DNA of 64,000 nucleotides from an uncultured Bizionia sp. Its GTDB lineage: Bacteria > Bacteroidota > Bacteroidia > Flavobacteriales > Flavobacteriaceae. Positions within the stretch are counted from its first letter, which is position 1. Each line of letters opens with the position of its first letter. Of this stretch, positions 24,744-34,142 are shown one piece after another. Below the pieces are notes generated by a model. That model worked only from the letters and a program-made list of their open reading frames with translations. It ran no database searches and was not told the origin of the DNA. The stretch is from assembly GCA_947496215.1 (NCBI GenBank), contig CANMCF010000002.1, positions 496,001 through 560,000 on the forward strand, written 5' to 3'. The position numbers and the translations under genes were made by a program.

Positions 24744-25721
24744 ATGAAGACAATTCAATTTAGAGAAGCGATAGCTGAAGCGATGAGTGAAGAAATGCGC
24801 AGAGATGAGAGCATTTATTTAATGGGGGAGGAAGTAGCAGAATACAATGGTGCATACAAGGCATCAAAAGGAATGTTAGATGAATTTGGAGCAAAACGAG
24901 TTATAGACACCCCAATTGCAGAACTTGGTTTTGCAGGGATAGCGATAGGATCCACGATGACAGGAAATAGACCAATCGTGGAATATATGACATTCAATTT
25001 CTCTTTGGTTGGAATAGATCAAATAATAAACAATGCAGCAAAGATCAGACAGATGTCTGGTGGACAATTCAAATGTCCAATTGTTTTTCGTGGGCCAACA
25101 GCTTCGGCAGGGCAATTGGCAGCGACACACTCGCAAGCTTTCGAAAATTGGTTTGCAAATACACCTGGTTTAAAGGTTGTGGTACCATCCAATCCATATG
25201 ATGCAAAAGGCTTGTTGAAATCAGCCATACGTGATGACGATCCAGTGATTTTCATGGAAAGCGAGCAAATGTATGGAGACAAAGGCGAGGTTCCAGAAGG
25301 CGAATATACAATTCCATTGGGAGTTGCAGAATTGAAAAGAGAAGGTACGGATGTAACGATCGTGTCTTTTGGAAAAATCATAAAGGAAGCATACAAAGCT
25401 GCAGACGAATTGGCCAAAGAAGGTATATCTTGTGAAATCATAGATCTACGTACCGTTAGACCTTTGGACAAGGAAGCAGTCTTGACTTCTGTGAAGAAAA
25501 CTAATCGATTGGTTGTCTTGGAAGAAGCTTGGCCGTTTGGAAATGTATCGACGGAATTAACATATATAGTGCAATCTGAGGCATTCGACTACTTGGATGC
25601 TCCAATTGTGAAGATAAACACTGCAGATACTCCAGCACCTTACTCTCCAGTTCTACTGGCAGAATGGTTGCCAAATAGTGAAGAAGTTGTTAAAGCTGTT
25701 AAAAAAGTAATGTACAAATAA
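24744..25721 (+). CDS. pdhB: Pyruvate dehydrogenase E1 component, beta subunit
   Basis: The 325-residue protein is the beta half of the heterotetrameric thiamine-diphosphate E1 that decarboxylates pyruvate for acetyl-CoA formation. Diagnostic segments are YLMGEEVAEYNGAYKASKGM, DTPIAELGFAGIAIGSTMTG, FRGPTASAGQLAATHSQ and EIIDLRTVRPLDKE. The related branched-chain 2-oxo acid E1 beta is less likely given the N-terminal pattern. No alpha subunit or E2 gene adjoins it; the gene has its own promoter and terminator, so it is a stand-alone unit. Confidence 0.93.
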   Translation: MKTIQFREAIAEAMSEEMRRDESIYLMGEEVAEYNGAYKASKGMLDEFGAKRVIDTPIAELGFAGIAIGSTMTGNRPIVEYMTFNFSLVGIDQIINNAAKIRQMSGGQFKCPIVFRGPTASAGQLAATHSQAFENWFANTPGLKVVVPSNPYDAKGLLKSAIRDDDPVIFMESEQMYGDKGEVPEGEYTIPLGVAELKREGTDVTIVSFGKIIKEAYKAADELAKEGISCEIIDLRTVRPLDKEAVLTSVKKTNRLVVLEEAWPFGNVSTELTYIVQSEAFDYLDAPIVKINTADTPAPYSPVLLAEWLPNSEEVVKAVKKVMYK

Positions 25722-25758
25722 GATTGTATCGATAATGTAAGTTTTTTTTACGTTATTT

Positions 25759-25797
25759 AAACTTCATTAGCACGATTGTTGATGAAGTTTTTTTTGT
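25759..25797 (+). terminator. Terminator of pdhB
   Basis: AAACTTCAT and ATGAAGTTT form a 9-bp stem with a 14-base loop, followed by TTTTTTGTTTT. Confidence 0.8.
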
Positions 25798-25811
25798 TTT
25801 AAAACTATTGA

Positions 25812-28316
25812 ATGGATAATTATAAATTGCTCTTTTTCTTTTTTTGCTTCGGGACCCTCGCTGTTTTTGGGCAAACAAAGGTTAGTGGTCATGTCTTTGA
25901 CGAATATGAATTACCTGTAGCTTATGCGAACATCATCTTCAAGGGGACGAGCATTGGAACGATTACAGACGAAAATGGAAAATTCTATTTGGAAAGCAGT
26001 GATAATCACAATACGCTGGAGGTGTCTTTCATCAGTTATGAAACACAGATCATAAAGCTTGAAAAACGTGTGAATTACAATTTGAAGTTTGTTCTGAAGG
26101 AAGCCGTGGCAGCTTTGGATGAAGTGGTCATTGTTTCTGGAAAACAGCCGAAAAAGAATAATCCTGCCATAGACATCCTAAGGAAGATATGGGCTAACAA
26201 GCGTAGTAACGGCCTTAAAAAATACAAGCAATATCAATACGACAAGTACGAAAAGGTTGAGTTTGATCTAAACACCATAGATAGTTCCGTTGTAAACAGC
26301 AAGCTCTTCAGGGGAATGGAGTTTGTCTTTGAGCAGGTAGATACCTCAAAGGTAACGGGTAAAACCTATTTGCCAATGTTCATCAATGAAGCTGCGAGTG
26401 AAGTCTATGGGGACAACGTGATCAAGGAAAAACGAGAAATACTAAAAGGTAACAAGAATTCAGGGTTTAGCAACAACCAAGTCATCATCGATTTCGTGGA
26501 CGACCTGTATTCCGACTACGATGTATACGACAACTATTTGAAGTTTTTCGACAAGAGTTTTACGAGTCCAATATCAAGAACAGGCATTCAAACTTACAAC
26601 TACGTACTTTCGGATAGTGCCTACATAGACAACAAATGGTGCTACAACATCATATTCTATCCTAGACGTAAAAACGAGTTGACCTTCAAAGGAGACTTTT
26701 GGGTGGCAGATAGTACATTTGCCATCAAGGATATTAACATGCAGGCGTCGAAGAGTGCCAATATAAATTGGGTAAAAGATATTTACATCGAGCAGGAATT
26801 TGAAGTGTTGAATGATTCGGTGTTCTTGATAAAACGTGATTATTTCATGTCTGATTTCGCATTCAACAAAAAGGAAAAGTCCAAGGGGATCTACGGAAAG
26901 CGTACTACTTTGTATGACAACTATGAATTTGATCGAAAGAAAGATCCTAAGTTCTACAAGGAAAAAGTATACAGTTTCGATGAAGATCTCTATAATCAGA
27001 ATGACGAATTTTGGGAAAAGAACAGAATGGAGATTTTGAACAAGGATGAAAAAGGAGTGTACACGATGTTGGATTCGTTAAAGAAGACAAAAAAATTCAA
27101 GCGTTTATACAATCTTGGAAGTATCTTGGCGTCTGGTTATGTGGAGTTTCCGAGTGTGAAATTGGATTATGGACCTATTTTTTCAACTTTTGGGTTCAAT
27201 GAAGTAGAAGGGTTGAGACTTCGTGGCGGTGGGCGAACTTATTTTGGACAAAACGACTTGTGGCGTTTGGAAGGGTTTTTGGCCTATGGTTTCAGAGACG
27301 ATAAATTTAAATATGGAATATCTGGAAAATGGTTGATTGACAAGAAGAGTCGATTCATCATTTCTGGAGGAAACAGAAGGGATGTGGAGCAAATAGGAGC
27401 TAGCTTAACGACCTCTACGGATGTTTTGGGGCGTAGTTTGGCATCATCTTCGGTTGTAGGTACTGGAGCCAACGACAAGCTTACCAATGTAAATTTGACG
27501 ACATTGGCATTGGAAGTCGAACCGTTTAGAAACCTTATCACCCGACTTAGCGGTACTTATAGAACATTGGAATCTGCATCGCCAACCTTTAGTTTGGATT
27601 ATTATACGGATGATGCACAAACCACGACGGCATCGGAAGTGAAGCAATTTGAGACAACTTTATCGTTGTCATACTTCCCAAAACGGGAAATGACTGGGTT
27701 TGGAGTTGAGCGTCGTGTGAAAAACGATGACTTTGCACGTTTGTTTGCTCAAGTGACTAAAGGGGACAAAAGCATTCTCAATGGAGATTTTGATTATACA
27801 AAACTACAATTTTCCTATTTGCAGCCATGGGCCATCGGAGGTTTTGGACGATTGTATACCACAGTGGAAATAGGAAAAACCTTTGGAAAAGTGCCATTGG
27901 GTCTAATGAGTGTGGTACCCGGAAACCAAACCTATTTCTCCATCTACAATACATTCTCCCAATTGGACTTTTACGAGTTTGTCACAGACGAATATGCAAC
28001 ATTGCATGTGGAGCACAATTTCAATGGGCGTCTGTTTTCCCGTATTCCTTTGTTGAAGAAGTACAATTTGAGAGCAATCTTAGGAATTAGGGGAGTGGTA
28101 GGGGATATTTCTCAAGAAAATAGGGATTTGAATGCTTCTGGGCTAATTTACAAGGCGCCTACCAAGGAAGCATATTATGAATATAGCATTGGAGTAGGTA
28201 ACATTTTCAAGGTGTTCAGATTGGACTTCAACTTTAGAGGGAACTATTTGAATGGAGTGACAAATCCCGAAGCTAGAAAGTTTGGTGTTACCGGCAGCTT
28301 TGGATTTTATTTTTAA
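25812..28316 (+). CDS. Outer-membrane DUF5686 protein with carboxypeptidase-regulatory-like domain
   Basis: The 834-residue protein starts with a signal peptide ending AVFGQ. Residues about 22-105 form a CarboxypepD_reg-like beta sandwich (VSGHVFDEYELPVAYANIIF; KGTSIGTITDENGKFYL), also seen at the start of SusC/TonB-dependent receptors. The remainder matches the DUF5686 family: NPAIDILRKIWANKRSNGLK, NEAASEVYG, a middle region rich in aromatic beta strands, and a C-terminal barrel-like half ending with Phe (FGVTGSFGFYF), as in outer-membrane proteins. Function of the family is unknown. It begins 15 bases after the pdhB terminator. Confidence 0.88.
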   Translation: MDNYKLLFFFFCFGTLAVFGQTKVSGHVFDEYELPVAYANIIFKGTSIGTITDENGKFYLESSDNHNTLEVSFISYETQIIKLEKRVNYNLKFVLKEAVAALDEVVIVSGKQPKKNNPAIDILRKIWANKRSNGLKKYKQYQYDKYEKVEFDLNTIDSSVVNSKLFRGMEFVFEQVDTSKVTGKTYLPMFINEAASEVYGDNVIKEKREILKGNKNSGFSNNQVIIDFVDDLYSDYDVYDNYLKFFDKSFTSPISRTGIQTYNYVLSDSAYIDNKWCYNIIFYPRRKNELTFKGDFWVADSTFAIKDINMQASKSANINWVKDIYIEQEFEVLNDSVFLIKRDYFMSDFAFNKKEKSKGIYGKRTTLYDNYEFDRKKDPKFYKEKVYSFDEDLYNQNDEFWEKNRMEILNKDEKGVYTMLDSLKKTKKFKRLYNLGSILASGYVEFPSVKLDYGPIFSTFGFNEVEGLRLRGGGRTYFGQNDLWRLEGFLAYGFRDDKFKYGISGKWLIDKKSRFIISGGNRRDVEQIGASLTTSTDVLGRSLASSSVVGTGANDKLTNVNLTTLALEVEPFRNLITRLSGTYRTLESASPTFSLDYYTDDAQTTTASEVKQFETTLSLSYFPKREMTGFGVERRVKNDDFARLFAQVTKGDKSILNGDFDYTKLQFSYLQPWAIGGFGRLYTTVEIGKTFGKVPLGLMSVVPGNQTYFSIYNTFSQLDFYEFVTDEYATLHVEHNFNGRLFSRIPLLKKYNLRAILGIRGVVGDISQENRDLNASGLIYKAPTKEAYYEYSIGVGNIFKVFRLDFNFRGNYLNGVTNPEARKFGVTGSFGFYF

Positions 28317-28401
28317 TGAGATAGACATAAGGAGTTCGTGGGCTTAATTATGCTGATATGTGTTAAGAATATGTCGGTTTTAAAAAGAGAACAAGTACTA
28401 A

Positions 28402-29526
28402 TTATTTGTTCCAAGGTCCATCCTTTGTAATACTAAAAAAGGATTTCCCATCATAGCGGAAAAGCCCTTTCCAACCGCCAAACCAGAATCTCCCTTCCTT
28501 GTCTTCTAAAATGCTTATTATTCCACTTGTGATCAAACCATTTTCTGCATCGAAATGGGTGAATGATTTTCCATCATATCTATATACACCAACGTTTTCA
28601 GAAGAAAACCAGATGTTTCCTGTCTTATCTTCATAGAAATTGCCAGCTTCAATACCATCGATTGTTCCGTTTTTGGTGAAATTGGTGAAAGACTTACCGT
28701 CATATCTGCTTATTCCCCCATACATGGTACCAATCCAAATGTTTCCCTTCGTATCTTCCATGATGTCATGAACATTGTTGTCAGGGAGGCCATTTTCTTC
28801 CGTTATGTGGGCAAATGACTTCCCGTCGTATTTGCAGATACCATGGCCATCGGTACCAAACCATAGGATTCCGTTCTTGTCTTCCAAGATCTTTGTAATT
28901 CGATCATAAGATATTATACTTGTTGCATCTTTTATTTCTGCCTTTGGGATTTTGAATGGTGTAAATGATTTTCCATCGAATCTAACGATGCCGTCTGTGG
29001 CACCTATCCAAAAGACACCTTTGTTGTCTATTGCAATACTCCAAAGATCATTGTCTATATGTCCCATTTGGACGTTGAAATTGATAAAGGATTCTCCGTC
29101 ATATTTGGTAAGCCCTCCATAAGTCGTAAACCAGATGTTACCGGTTTCATCCTCCACCATTTCATTGACTCTACCCTTACCCAGTCCATCTTCTTCGTTG
29201 AAGTATTCCAGAACCTTTCCATCGTAACGCATTACTCCATAGTGATTGGTGGCAAACCAAAGGTTTCCACTCTTGCCTTGAAATATGTTACGCACCCAAT
29301 GGCATAGTTGCCCATCGTAGAACAGAGGAACGGAGCTATCATTGGGAATTGTATTTTGCTCAATGTGAAATGAAGGAGTGAAAGAATCGTCAGGTTTTGT
29401 ATTGGATTCAACTATGACGTCTTGAGGCACTTTTGTCTTGTCTTGTCCATTGCAAGAAACGATTAAAACAGATGAGAAAAGTAGAAGATGTAACCTAAGG
29501 AATAGTAAAGATTTGTTCATAATCAT
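28402..29526 (-). CDS. Lipoprotein with seven Reg_prop (two-component-regulator propeller) repeats
   Basis: A lipoprotein signal ends at Cys25 (VLIVSCNGQ). From about residue 75 there are seven blades of the pattern 'G.IWFGT..G...YDGKSF..F', for example NIWIGTMYGGISRYDGKSF and ILWFGTDGHGICKYDGKSF. The sequence fits a single seven-bladed beta propeller exposed in the periplasm or on the surface. Hybrid sensor kinases carry the same repeats, but this protein stops after the propeller, so it is not a kinase. Ligand is unknown. ATG 29520 is an alternative start. A TATCTTTG -7 box sits at 29542-29549. Confidence 0.9.
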   Translation of the reverse strand: MIMNKSLLFLRLHLLLFSSVLIVSCNGQDKTKVPQDVIVESNTKPDDSFTPSFHIEQNTIPNDSSVPLFYDGQLCHWVRNIFQGKSGNLWFATNHYGVMRYDGKVLEYFNEEDGLGKGRVNEMVEDETGNIWFTTYGGLTKYDGESFINFNVQMGHIDNDLWSIAIDNKGVFWIGATDGIVRFDGKSFTPFKIPKAEIKDATSIISYDRITKILEDKNGILWFGTDGHGICKYDGKSFAHITEENGLPDNNVHDIMEDTKGNIWIGTMYGGISRYDGKSFTNFTKNGTIDGIEAGNFYEDKTGNIWFSSENVGVYRYDGKSFTHFDAENGLITSGIISILEDKEGRFWFGGWKGLFRYDGKSFFSITKDGPWNK

Positions 29527-29541
29527 ATAAATGCTTTTTCA

Positions 29542-29549
29542 CAAAGATA
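29542..29549 (-). promoter_or_regulatory. -7 element of the Reg_prop lipoprotein gene
   Basis: The minus strand reads TATCTTTG, an exact TAnnTTTG match, giving a leader of about 12-18 bases. Confidence 0.5.
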
Positions 29550-29952
29550 TGATGAAGTGCTTTTCTTGATTTTTTCAATTGTGAAAAAAGTGTGAAATTA
29601 ATGTGGAAAGGATTAAAAGAGTCTTGAATATGTGATTTTACTCCTAATTTGATTAACTTCTAATGGTTGTTGAGAGTAGATGTAGAATAACTTTAAACAA
29701 TGGGAAATACAAGAAATTTGAACCTAAATAGGAAATTGATGCAAGAAAAGGTAGTTTCATTAAAGTTTGGATGAGGATGAAAAAGGGGTATTTATACTCT
29801 TGTTTGATAATGCTTTTATGTGATAGATTAGTTTGTTATATGATACAAGCATTTGATTTGAATCAAGTGAAGATTTACAAGGGTTGATAGATTTATTAAT
29901 CCAAGGATGCATTTAGAAACATAGAAGTAATAACAAATAAAACTTACAAAAG
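29550..29952. other. Long intergenic region before the amine oxidase gene
   Basis: About 400 AT-rich bases with no credible frame, no long hairpin and no exact TAnnTTTG box on the plus strand (near matches only, such as TACTCTTG near 29797). The promoter of the oxidase was not identified. Confidence 0.5.
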
Positions 29953-31857
29953 ATGACACAATACAAAAGTCGCAAAGATTTTCTACAGAACAACCCTCAA
30001 GCCTCAGCTTTTGCAGCGTTGGCTCAGGCCACTCGCCAACAAAAGCAAGTTACAGATCGAGCAATAAAACTCTCAACTGGTCAACTCAAGGGGAAAGAGG
30101 TTATTGTTATTGGTTCTGGGGTTGGCGGACTTACAACAGCTTACGAAATACTGGCACAGGAATCAGGCGCAAAAGTAACGGTGTTGGAAGCTCTCAATCG
30201 AACCGGTGGCCGTTGTTTAAGCTTGAGAACAGGAGATGTTCTTACTGAAGATGCAGATAGTAAGTTGTTCAATTCAACTCCAGGTGAGTCACAAGTTGTT
30301 AGATTCAAAAGGCCGGTGGGAGATTCGGAACCTTATCTCAATGCTGGACCAGGACGTATACCTAGTAGCCATAAACGACTTCTACATTATTTAAAGAAAT
30401 TCTCTGTGGATGTTGAAGTCTATGTAATGAACTCGGAGTCTAATTTGGTGCAAAAGGATGACAGCTTTGGAGGTGATGCAATGGTCTATCGTCGTTTGGA
30501 TCACAATACTCGTGGTTGGTTGGCACAAATGGTTTATGGTAAAGCAGAAGAATTATTGAGCAATCCAGACATGAAGATCAAGAAAGACGATCTGAAAAAG
30601 CGTGTTGAGGAATTACAAAGCTTGATGATCAGTTTTGGTGAACTTGACGTAGACGGCAAGTATGAAGTAAGTGCAGGATCGGTTGGATTCGAGAATGGGA
30701 AAACACGAGCTGGTTATATGGTGTTGCCTGGTGTGGCTGCAGGAATTGTTGCAGATGTATTGAGTTTCGACAACTTGTTGGAATCAAAATTTTGGGAAGG
30801 AACTAAATTTTATCAACCGTCAGATTTTTTATGGCAACCAACATTGTTCCAACCCGTTGGAGGTATGGATCAAGTTCAGCATTCCTTTGCTCAACAGGTT
30901 GCTGCTTTGGGGGGGGATATTCATTTAAACAGTCCAGTAAAGAAAATAGACTGGTGTGAGGACAGCAAGAAGTTTAAAGTTTCCGTTAGCCAAGTTGGGA
31001 CAGAAGATTTAATCGAATACGAGGCAGACTATTGTATTTGTAATCTTGCGATGCCTTTTTTAAAGGAAATATTATCGGATAGTTTGATGAATAAGAGTAA
31101 AACTGGGTTCGAAGGCAGGTTTAAAGAGGCACTCAATGCAGTTTATGTTGCTCAATTTGATCCTACCAAGGCTCCTGGTTACAAAGCGAGGGAAGACGGA
31201 TATGTCTCACACTTTTTGGCTTGCACTTCCAAAGTGGGGTGGCAGGCAGATAGATATTTATGGCAAGGAAGTCCAATTAAATCAGATACGCACTCCGTGG
31301 AAAATTCAGAAGTTGGTGTCGTACCTATTTTCGGAGGTATCTCATGGACAGATAATGAAATTCAACAAATCTGGTATCCATCCACAGGATATCAAGATGA
31401 AAAAGGGGTTTTGACTGGAGCTTATAATTTTGATAGAATAGCACATGAATGGGGAAAGTTGTCTGTGAGTGATAGATTGAAAAAAGCGAGAAGGGACGCC
31501 AGTAAATTTAATGTCAAATTTGCTGAAGGCTTAGAAGACGGTGTAGCGATCGCTTGGCAAAACATGCCACACATAAAAGGAGGGTGGGCCTATTGGCAGG
31601 CAGTTGGTGATGCCAAATATTCCACGAAACAGTTTAATGCCATTGCACAAGGAACTGGTATGTATGATGCGAAGAGTGACACTTATGGTGATCCATGTTT
31701 TTTTATAGTAGGTGATCAAATTTCATCTTTACCTGGGTGGCAGGAAGGAGCTATCGCTGCTGCCATTAACGTCATCAGTCGTATGGCCAAGCCAGATGTG
31801 GAAATTGCACCTTTGGCAAATTTACCGGATACACGTTTGATGGTAGAAGGTGTCTAA
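29953..31857 (+). CDS. FAD-dependent amine/L-amino-acid oxidase family protein
   Basis: At 634 residues it has no signal peptide. After a 45-residue helical leader comes the FAD fold VIVIGSGVGGLTTAYEIL and the second FAD motif VTVLEALNRTGGRC. The C-terminal FAD contact reads FFIVGDQISSLPGWQEGAI and continues with small residues. Such proteins oxidise amines or L-amino acids to imino products, releasing ammonia and peroxide; bacterial L-amino-acid oxidases and tryptophan monooxygenase-like enzymes share this order. The substrate pocket cannot be read. It stands alone with its own terminator and is about 20 kb from the tryptophan-pathway operon. Confidence 0.82.
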   Translation: MTQYKSRKDFLQNNPQASAFAALAQATRQQKQVTDRAIKLSTGQLKGKEVIVIGSGVGGLTTAYEILAQESGAKVTVLEALNRTGGRCLSLRTGDVLTEDADSKLFNSTPGESQVVRFKRPVGDSEPYLNAGPGRIPSSHKRLLHYLKKFSVDVEVYVMNSESNLVQKDDSFGGDAMVYRRLDHNTRGWLAQMVYGKAEELLSNPDMKIKKDDLKKRVEELQSLMISFGELDVDGKYEVSAGSVGFENGKTRAGYMVLPGVAAGIVADVLSFDNLLESKFWEGTKFYQPSDFLWQPTLFQPVGGMDQVQHSFAQQVAALGGDIHLNSPVKKIDWCEDSKKFKVSVSQVGTEDLIEYEADYCICNLAMPFLKEILSDSLMNKSKTGFEGRFKEALNAVYVAQFDPTKAPGYKAREDGYVSHFLACTSKVGWQADRYLWQGSPIKSDTHSVENSEVGVVPIFGGISWTDNEIQQIWYPSTGYQDEKGVLTGAYNFDRIAHEWGKLSVSDRLKKARRDASKFNVKFAEGLEDGVAIAWQNMPHIKGGWAYWQAVGDAKYSTKQFNAIAQGTGMYDAKSDTYGDPCFFIVGDQISSLPGWQEGAIAAAINVISRMAKPDVEIAPLANLPDTRLMVEGV

Positions 31858-31909
31858 TGAGTAAAATGCTCTATGGAGTAAGGCATTTCCATGTGAAATG
31901 AATTGTAAA

Positions 31910-31944
31910 AAGCCATTCAACAATTGTTGAATGGCTTTTTTTTG
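31910..31944 (+). terminator. Terminator of the amine oxidase gene
   Basis: AGCCATTCAAC-aatt-GTTGAATGGCT is a perfect stem followed by T8. Confidence 0.9.
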
Positions 31945-32175
31945 AGACAACAAAAGCTGTCATTCGAGATTGAGCATCAATTTTTCATTTGGAAACTCAT
32001 TTAATAACAGCTGTTGTGAATCTGGTTGTTATAAGCCGTTTTGGTTGCGTGTATCAACCCTTTTTTAATGCAAAAATCACATTTTGATAATCAATTCTTA
32101 ACCAAAAAACTACAGGTTCAAGTGATTGTTCGGTATAAATTTACACCAATCATTAATTTTTAAAAATAAAAAAAC

Positions 32176-32727
32176 ATGTTAAAAAAAATCATTCCATTAG
32201 CAATGGTGTTAATCACTTTAATGTCTTGCGAGAAAGAAATTCAAACAAATGAAACAGAATCAATTTCTGGAGATCCTCTACCTGTCGAAATTCAAGAGTT
32301 GATCGGAAAAGTTTCAGAGAGAAGAGCAGCTTCAAATGAAGAGATCGAAGCATTCAAAAACCGAAAAGAAAACCTGGATTTAGCTCAGAAAACCTCTTGT
32401 AGCTTGGATTCAGATGCGTCGTGTTCAAGTGTGTCTACACCAGAATTTTTATATTATGTGACAAACTGCGTTACTTTTCCCTTGCCATCTTCAGGAGGAT
32501 TCAACATTGTGAATACCAAGGCTGCCATTTCATATTATGTAGATGGCGATGGAGATGTGAATTGCGATCATTATGAAGATGATCTTCAGGCTATGATTGA
32601 TGGTGTCATTAGTCAAGTTGGGGGATCCGCTTGGGACATAACTCCTTCAGTATATCTTGTGTCATCGTGCAATGAGCGTTCGGGAGCCAACTATATCGTA
32701 TTCGATTTGGAAGTTTTGACACCTTGA
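32176..32727 (+). CDS. Hypothetical lipoprotein
   Basis: The 183-residue protein has a lipoprotein signal ending LITLMSC (Cys18). The mature part has a charged helical stretch (IQELIGKVSERRAASNEEIE) and then a Cys-containing domain (KTSCSLDSDASCSSVS, then TNCVTF, VNCDHYEDD, VSSCNER) that may hold two or three disulfides. The segment YYVDGDGDVNCDHYEDD is Asp-rich and could bind calcium. No family was recognised. It stands alone between a terminator and a convergent gene. Confidence 0.75.
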   Translation: MLKKIIPLAMVLITLMSCEKEIQTNETESISGDPLPVEIQELIGKVSERRAASNEEIEAFKNRKENLDLAQKTSCSLDSDASCSSVSTPEFLYYVTNCVTFPLPSSGGFNIVNTKAAISYYVDGDGDVNCDHYEDDLQAMIDGVISQVGGSAWDITPSVYLVSSCNERSGANYIVFDLEVLTP

Positions 32728-32958
32728 TTTTTGAGGTAATCGTGCAGATGAATTCAAGTATTTGAGTTTTAGAAAGGGATTCCAATCATATTGGGGTCTC
32801 TTTTCAATTTATATTTGAGGCTGATCGTCAAATTTATTGTGCTAAAGCCTTAACACTAAAATAAACCTTTACAAATAGGCTTAAATGAAGTGATTTTTAT
32901 TTGAATTATTGGGTTGTGCAACGGTTTACCGGTGTTATAGTGCGTTTTTACTCATTAT

Positions 32959-33789
32959 TTAATTTATTTCTTTTTCAAGTCCTAATAGTGTCATTTCAAA
33001 TAGAAAATTATGAACCTTGAAAAATAAATCCCATTGATTTTCATTCCATTGATTTTGTTGTTTAAAGAAAGTTCCGTGAGCTAAAGAATTCCTTAATTCA
33101 GTTAAGTTATTCTTTTTTCCACTCAAACTTTCAGTAAGCTCTGTTAGGTTATTTCTGAAGATTATATAATCAGGGTTTCTTCTATTTTTATCATACACTG
33201 CAAATCGAAGGTTTCCTAAACTCTCATCTAACTTTCTTGTACTCTCTCCACTCCAATGTTGTTCAATAAAAGACCATAATGCTAGTTCGCTTATAAAAGT
33301 ACTTGACTTTTTAATTTCACTCAAATATTCGAAAATAGCCAAATATTCAATTAGTTGTTTTTTGTAAATACTTTCAGTAATGTTTATAACCCTTTTAAGT
33401 TTTTCATTTGTTAAATTCTCTCCTCTAATTGATTTATTACGTGTCGGATTTGCTGGTTGTTTGGTTATATTTCCATTTTCGTGAGTTATAATGATTCCTG
33501 TATGAGAGAGAAGAGAAGTACAGAAAGTTTCTGAAACGGATTTTAGAACTCTAGCTAGCCTATTAATGTTTTCTATATCAAATTCTGATTTATTGAAAAT
33601 CCATAAACAATGTTCATAAAGACTTGTGTGACTATGTAAAATTTGATAAAACTTATCTCCTAAATCTTTCAATGGAGATTCTCCGTCGATTACTTGTTTG
33701 GATGTGTAAAATTTCCAATCTCCGTAATTCTCAATATCTATGTCATTTTTCAGAGGATTTAAAATCCAATAAGGAGAATATTTATTCAT
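32959..33789 (-). CDS. Hypothetical protein with HEPN-like C-terminal motif
   Basis: The 276-residue protein lacks a signal or membrane helix and is helical throughout. Near the C-terminus it reads ELRNSLAHGTFF, with Arg233 and His238 forming the R-x4-H motif of HEPN domains, which often act as RNases in toxin-antitoxin and abortive-infection systems or as nucleic-acid-linked helper proteins. Trp and Asn are frequent (NQWNENQWDLFF). No partner toxin, antitoxin or nucleotidyltransferase gene is next to it. Composition is more AT-rich than its neighbours, which suggests acquisition. The HEPN call rests on the short motif and helical context only. Confidence 0.65.
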   Translation of the reverse strand: MNKYSPYWILNPLKNDIDIENYGDWKFYTSKQVIDGESPLKDLGDKFYQILHSHTSLYEHCLWIFNKSEFDIENINRLARVLKSVSETFCTSLLSHTGIIITHENGNITKQPANPTRNKSIRGENLTNEKLKRVINITESIYKKQLIEYLAIFEYLSEIKKSSTFISELALWSFIEQHWSGESTRKLDESLGNLRFAVYDKNRRNPDYIIFRNNLTELTESLSGKKNNLTELRNSLAHGTFFKQQNQWNENQWDLFFKVHNFLFEMTLLGLEKEIN

Positions 33790-34026
33790 ATCATTTTTTT
33801 AGGAATGCATTACAACAATGCTATAACAGCAATTGCTATTATATTCCATATATGCAACTGTATTTACACCCTAAATGTAAGAGAATAAGACGAAAAAGAC
33901 CTTGTAAAATGAGTGTAAGTCTCAAAATATCATCTCTTTTTCACACAGAGGGTTCATACATTTGAAAAATGGGGTGTTTTCAGTTTTACCAAATCTTTAA
34001 CATATCACAATCAAAATGGATATTTC

Positions 34027-34057
34027 TTGCCCAAACTCAAATGATTACGTACTTTTG
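34027..34057 (+). promoter_or_regulatory. ppa promoter
   Basis: TTG (34027-34029) is followed after 20 bases by TACTTTTG (34050-34057), matching both -33 and -7 elements of Bacteroidota promoters. The predicted leader is about 80 bases. Confidence 0.75.
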
Positions 34058-34061
34058 CTGC

Positions 34062-34125
34062 CCGAAAAACTATGGTTTTTCGATAAATAAAAGTAATAAC
34101 AATATATTCCCGATGTGCCGGGAAT
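34062..34125 (+). promoter_or_regulatory. Two hairpins in the ppa leader
   Basis: CGAAAAAC-tatg-GTTTTTCG (34062-34081) would form right at the 5' end of the transcript. ATTCCCG-atgtgc-CGGGAAT (34106-34125) follows 18 bases before the start codon. Neither has a T run, so they are not terminators; the second belongs to the ATTCCC/GGGAAT family seen elsewhere. Confidence 0.5.
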
Positions 34126-34142
34126 GAAAAATAGATTTTTGA

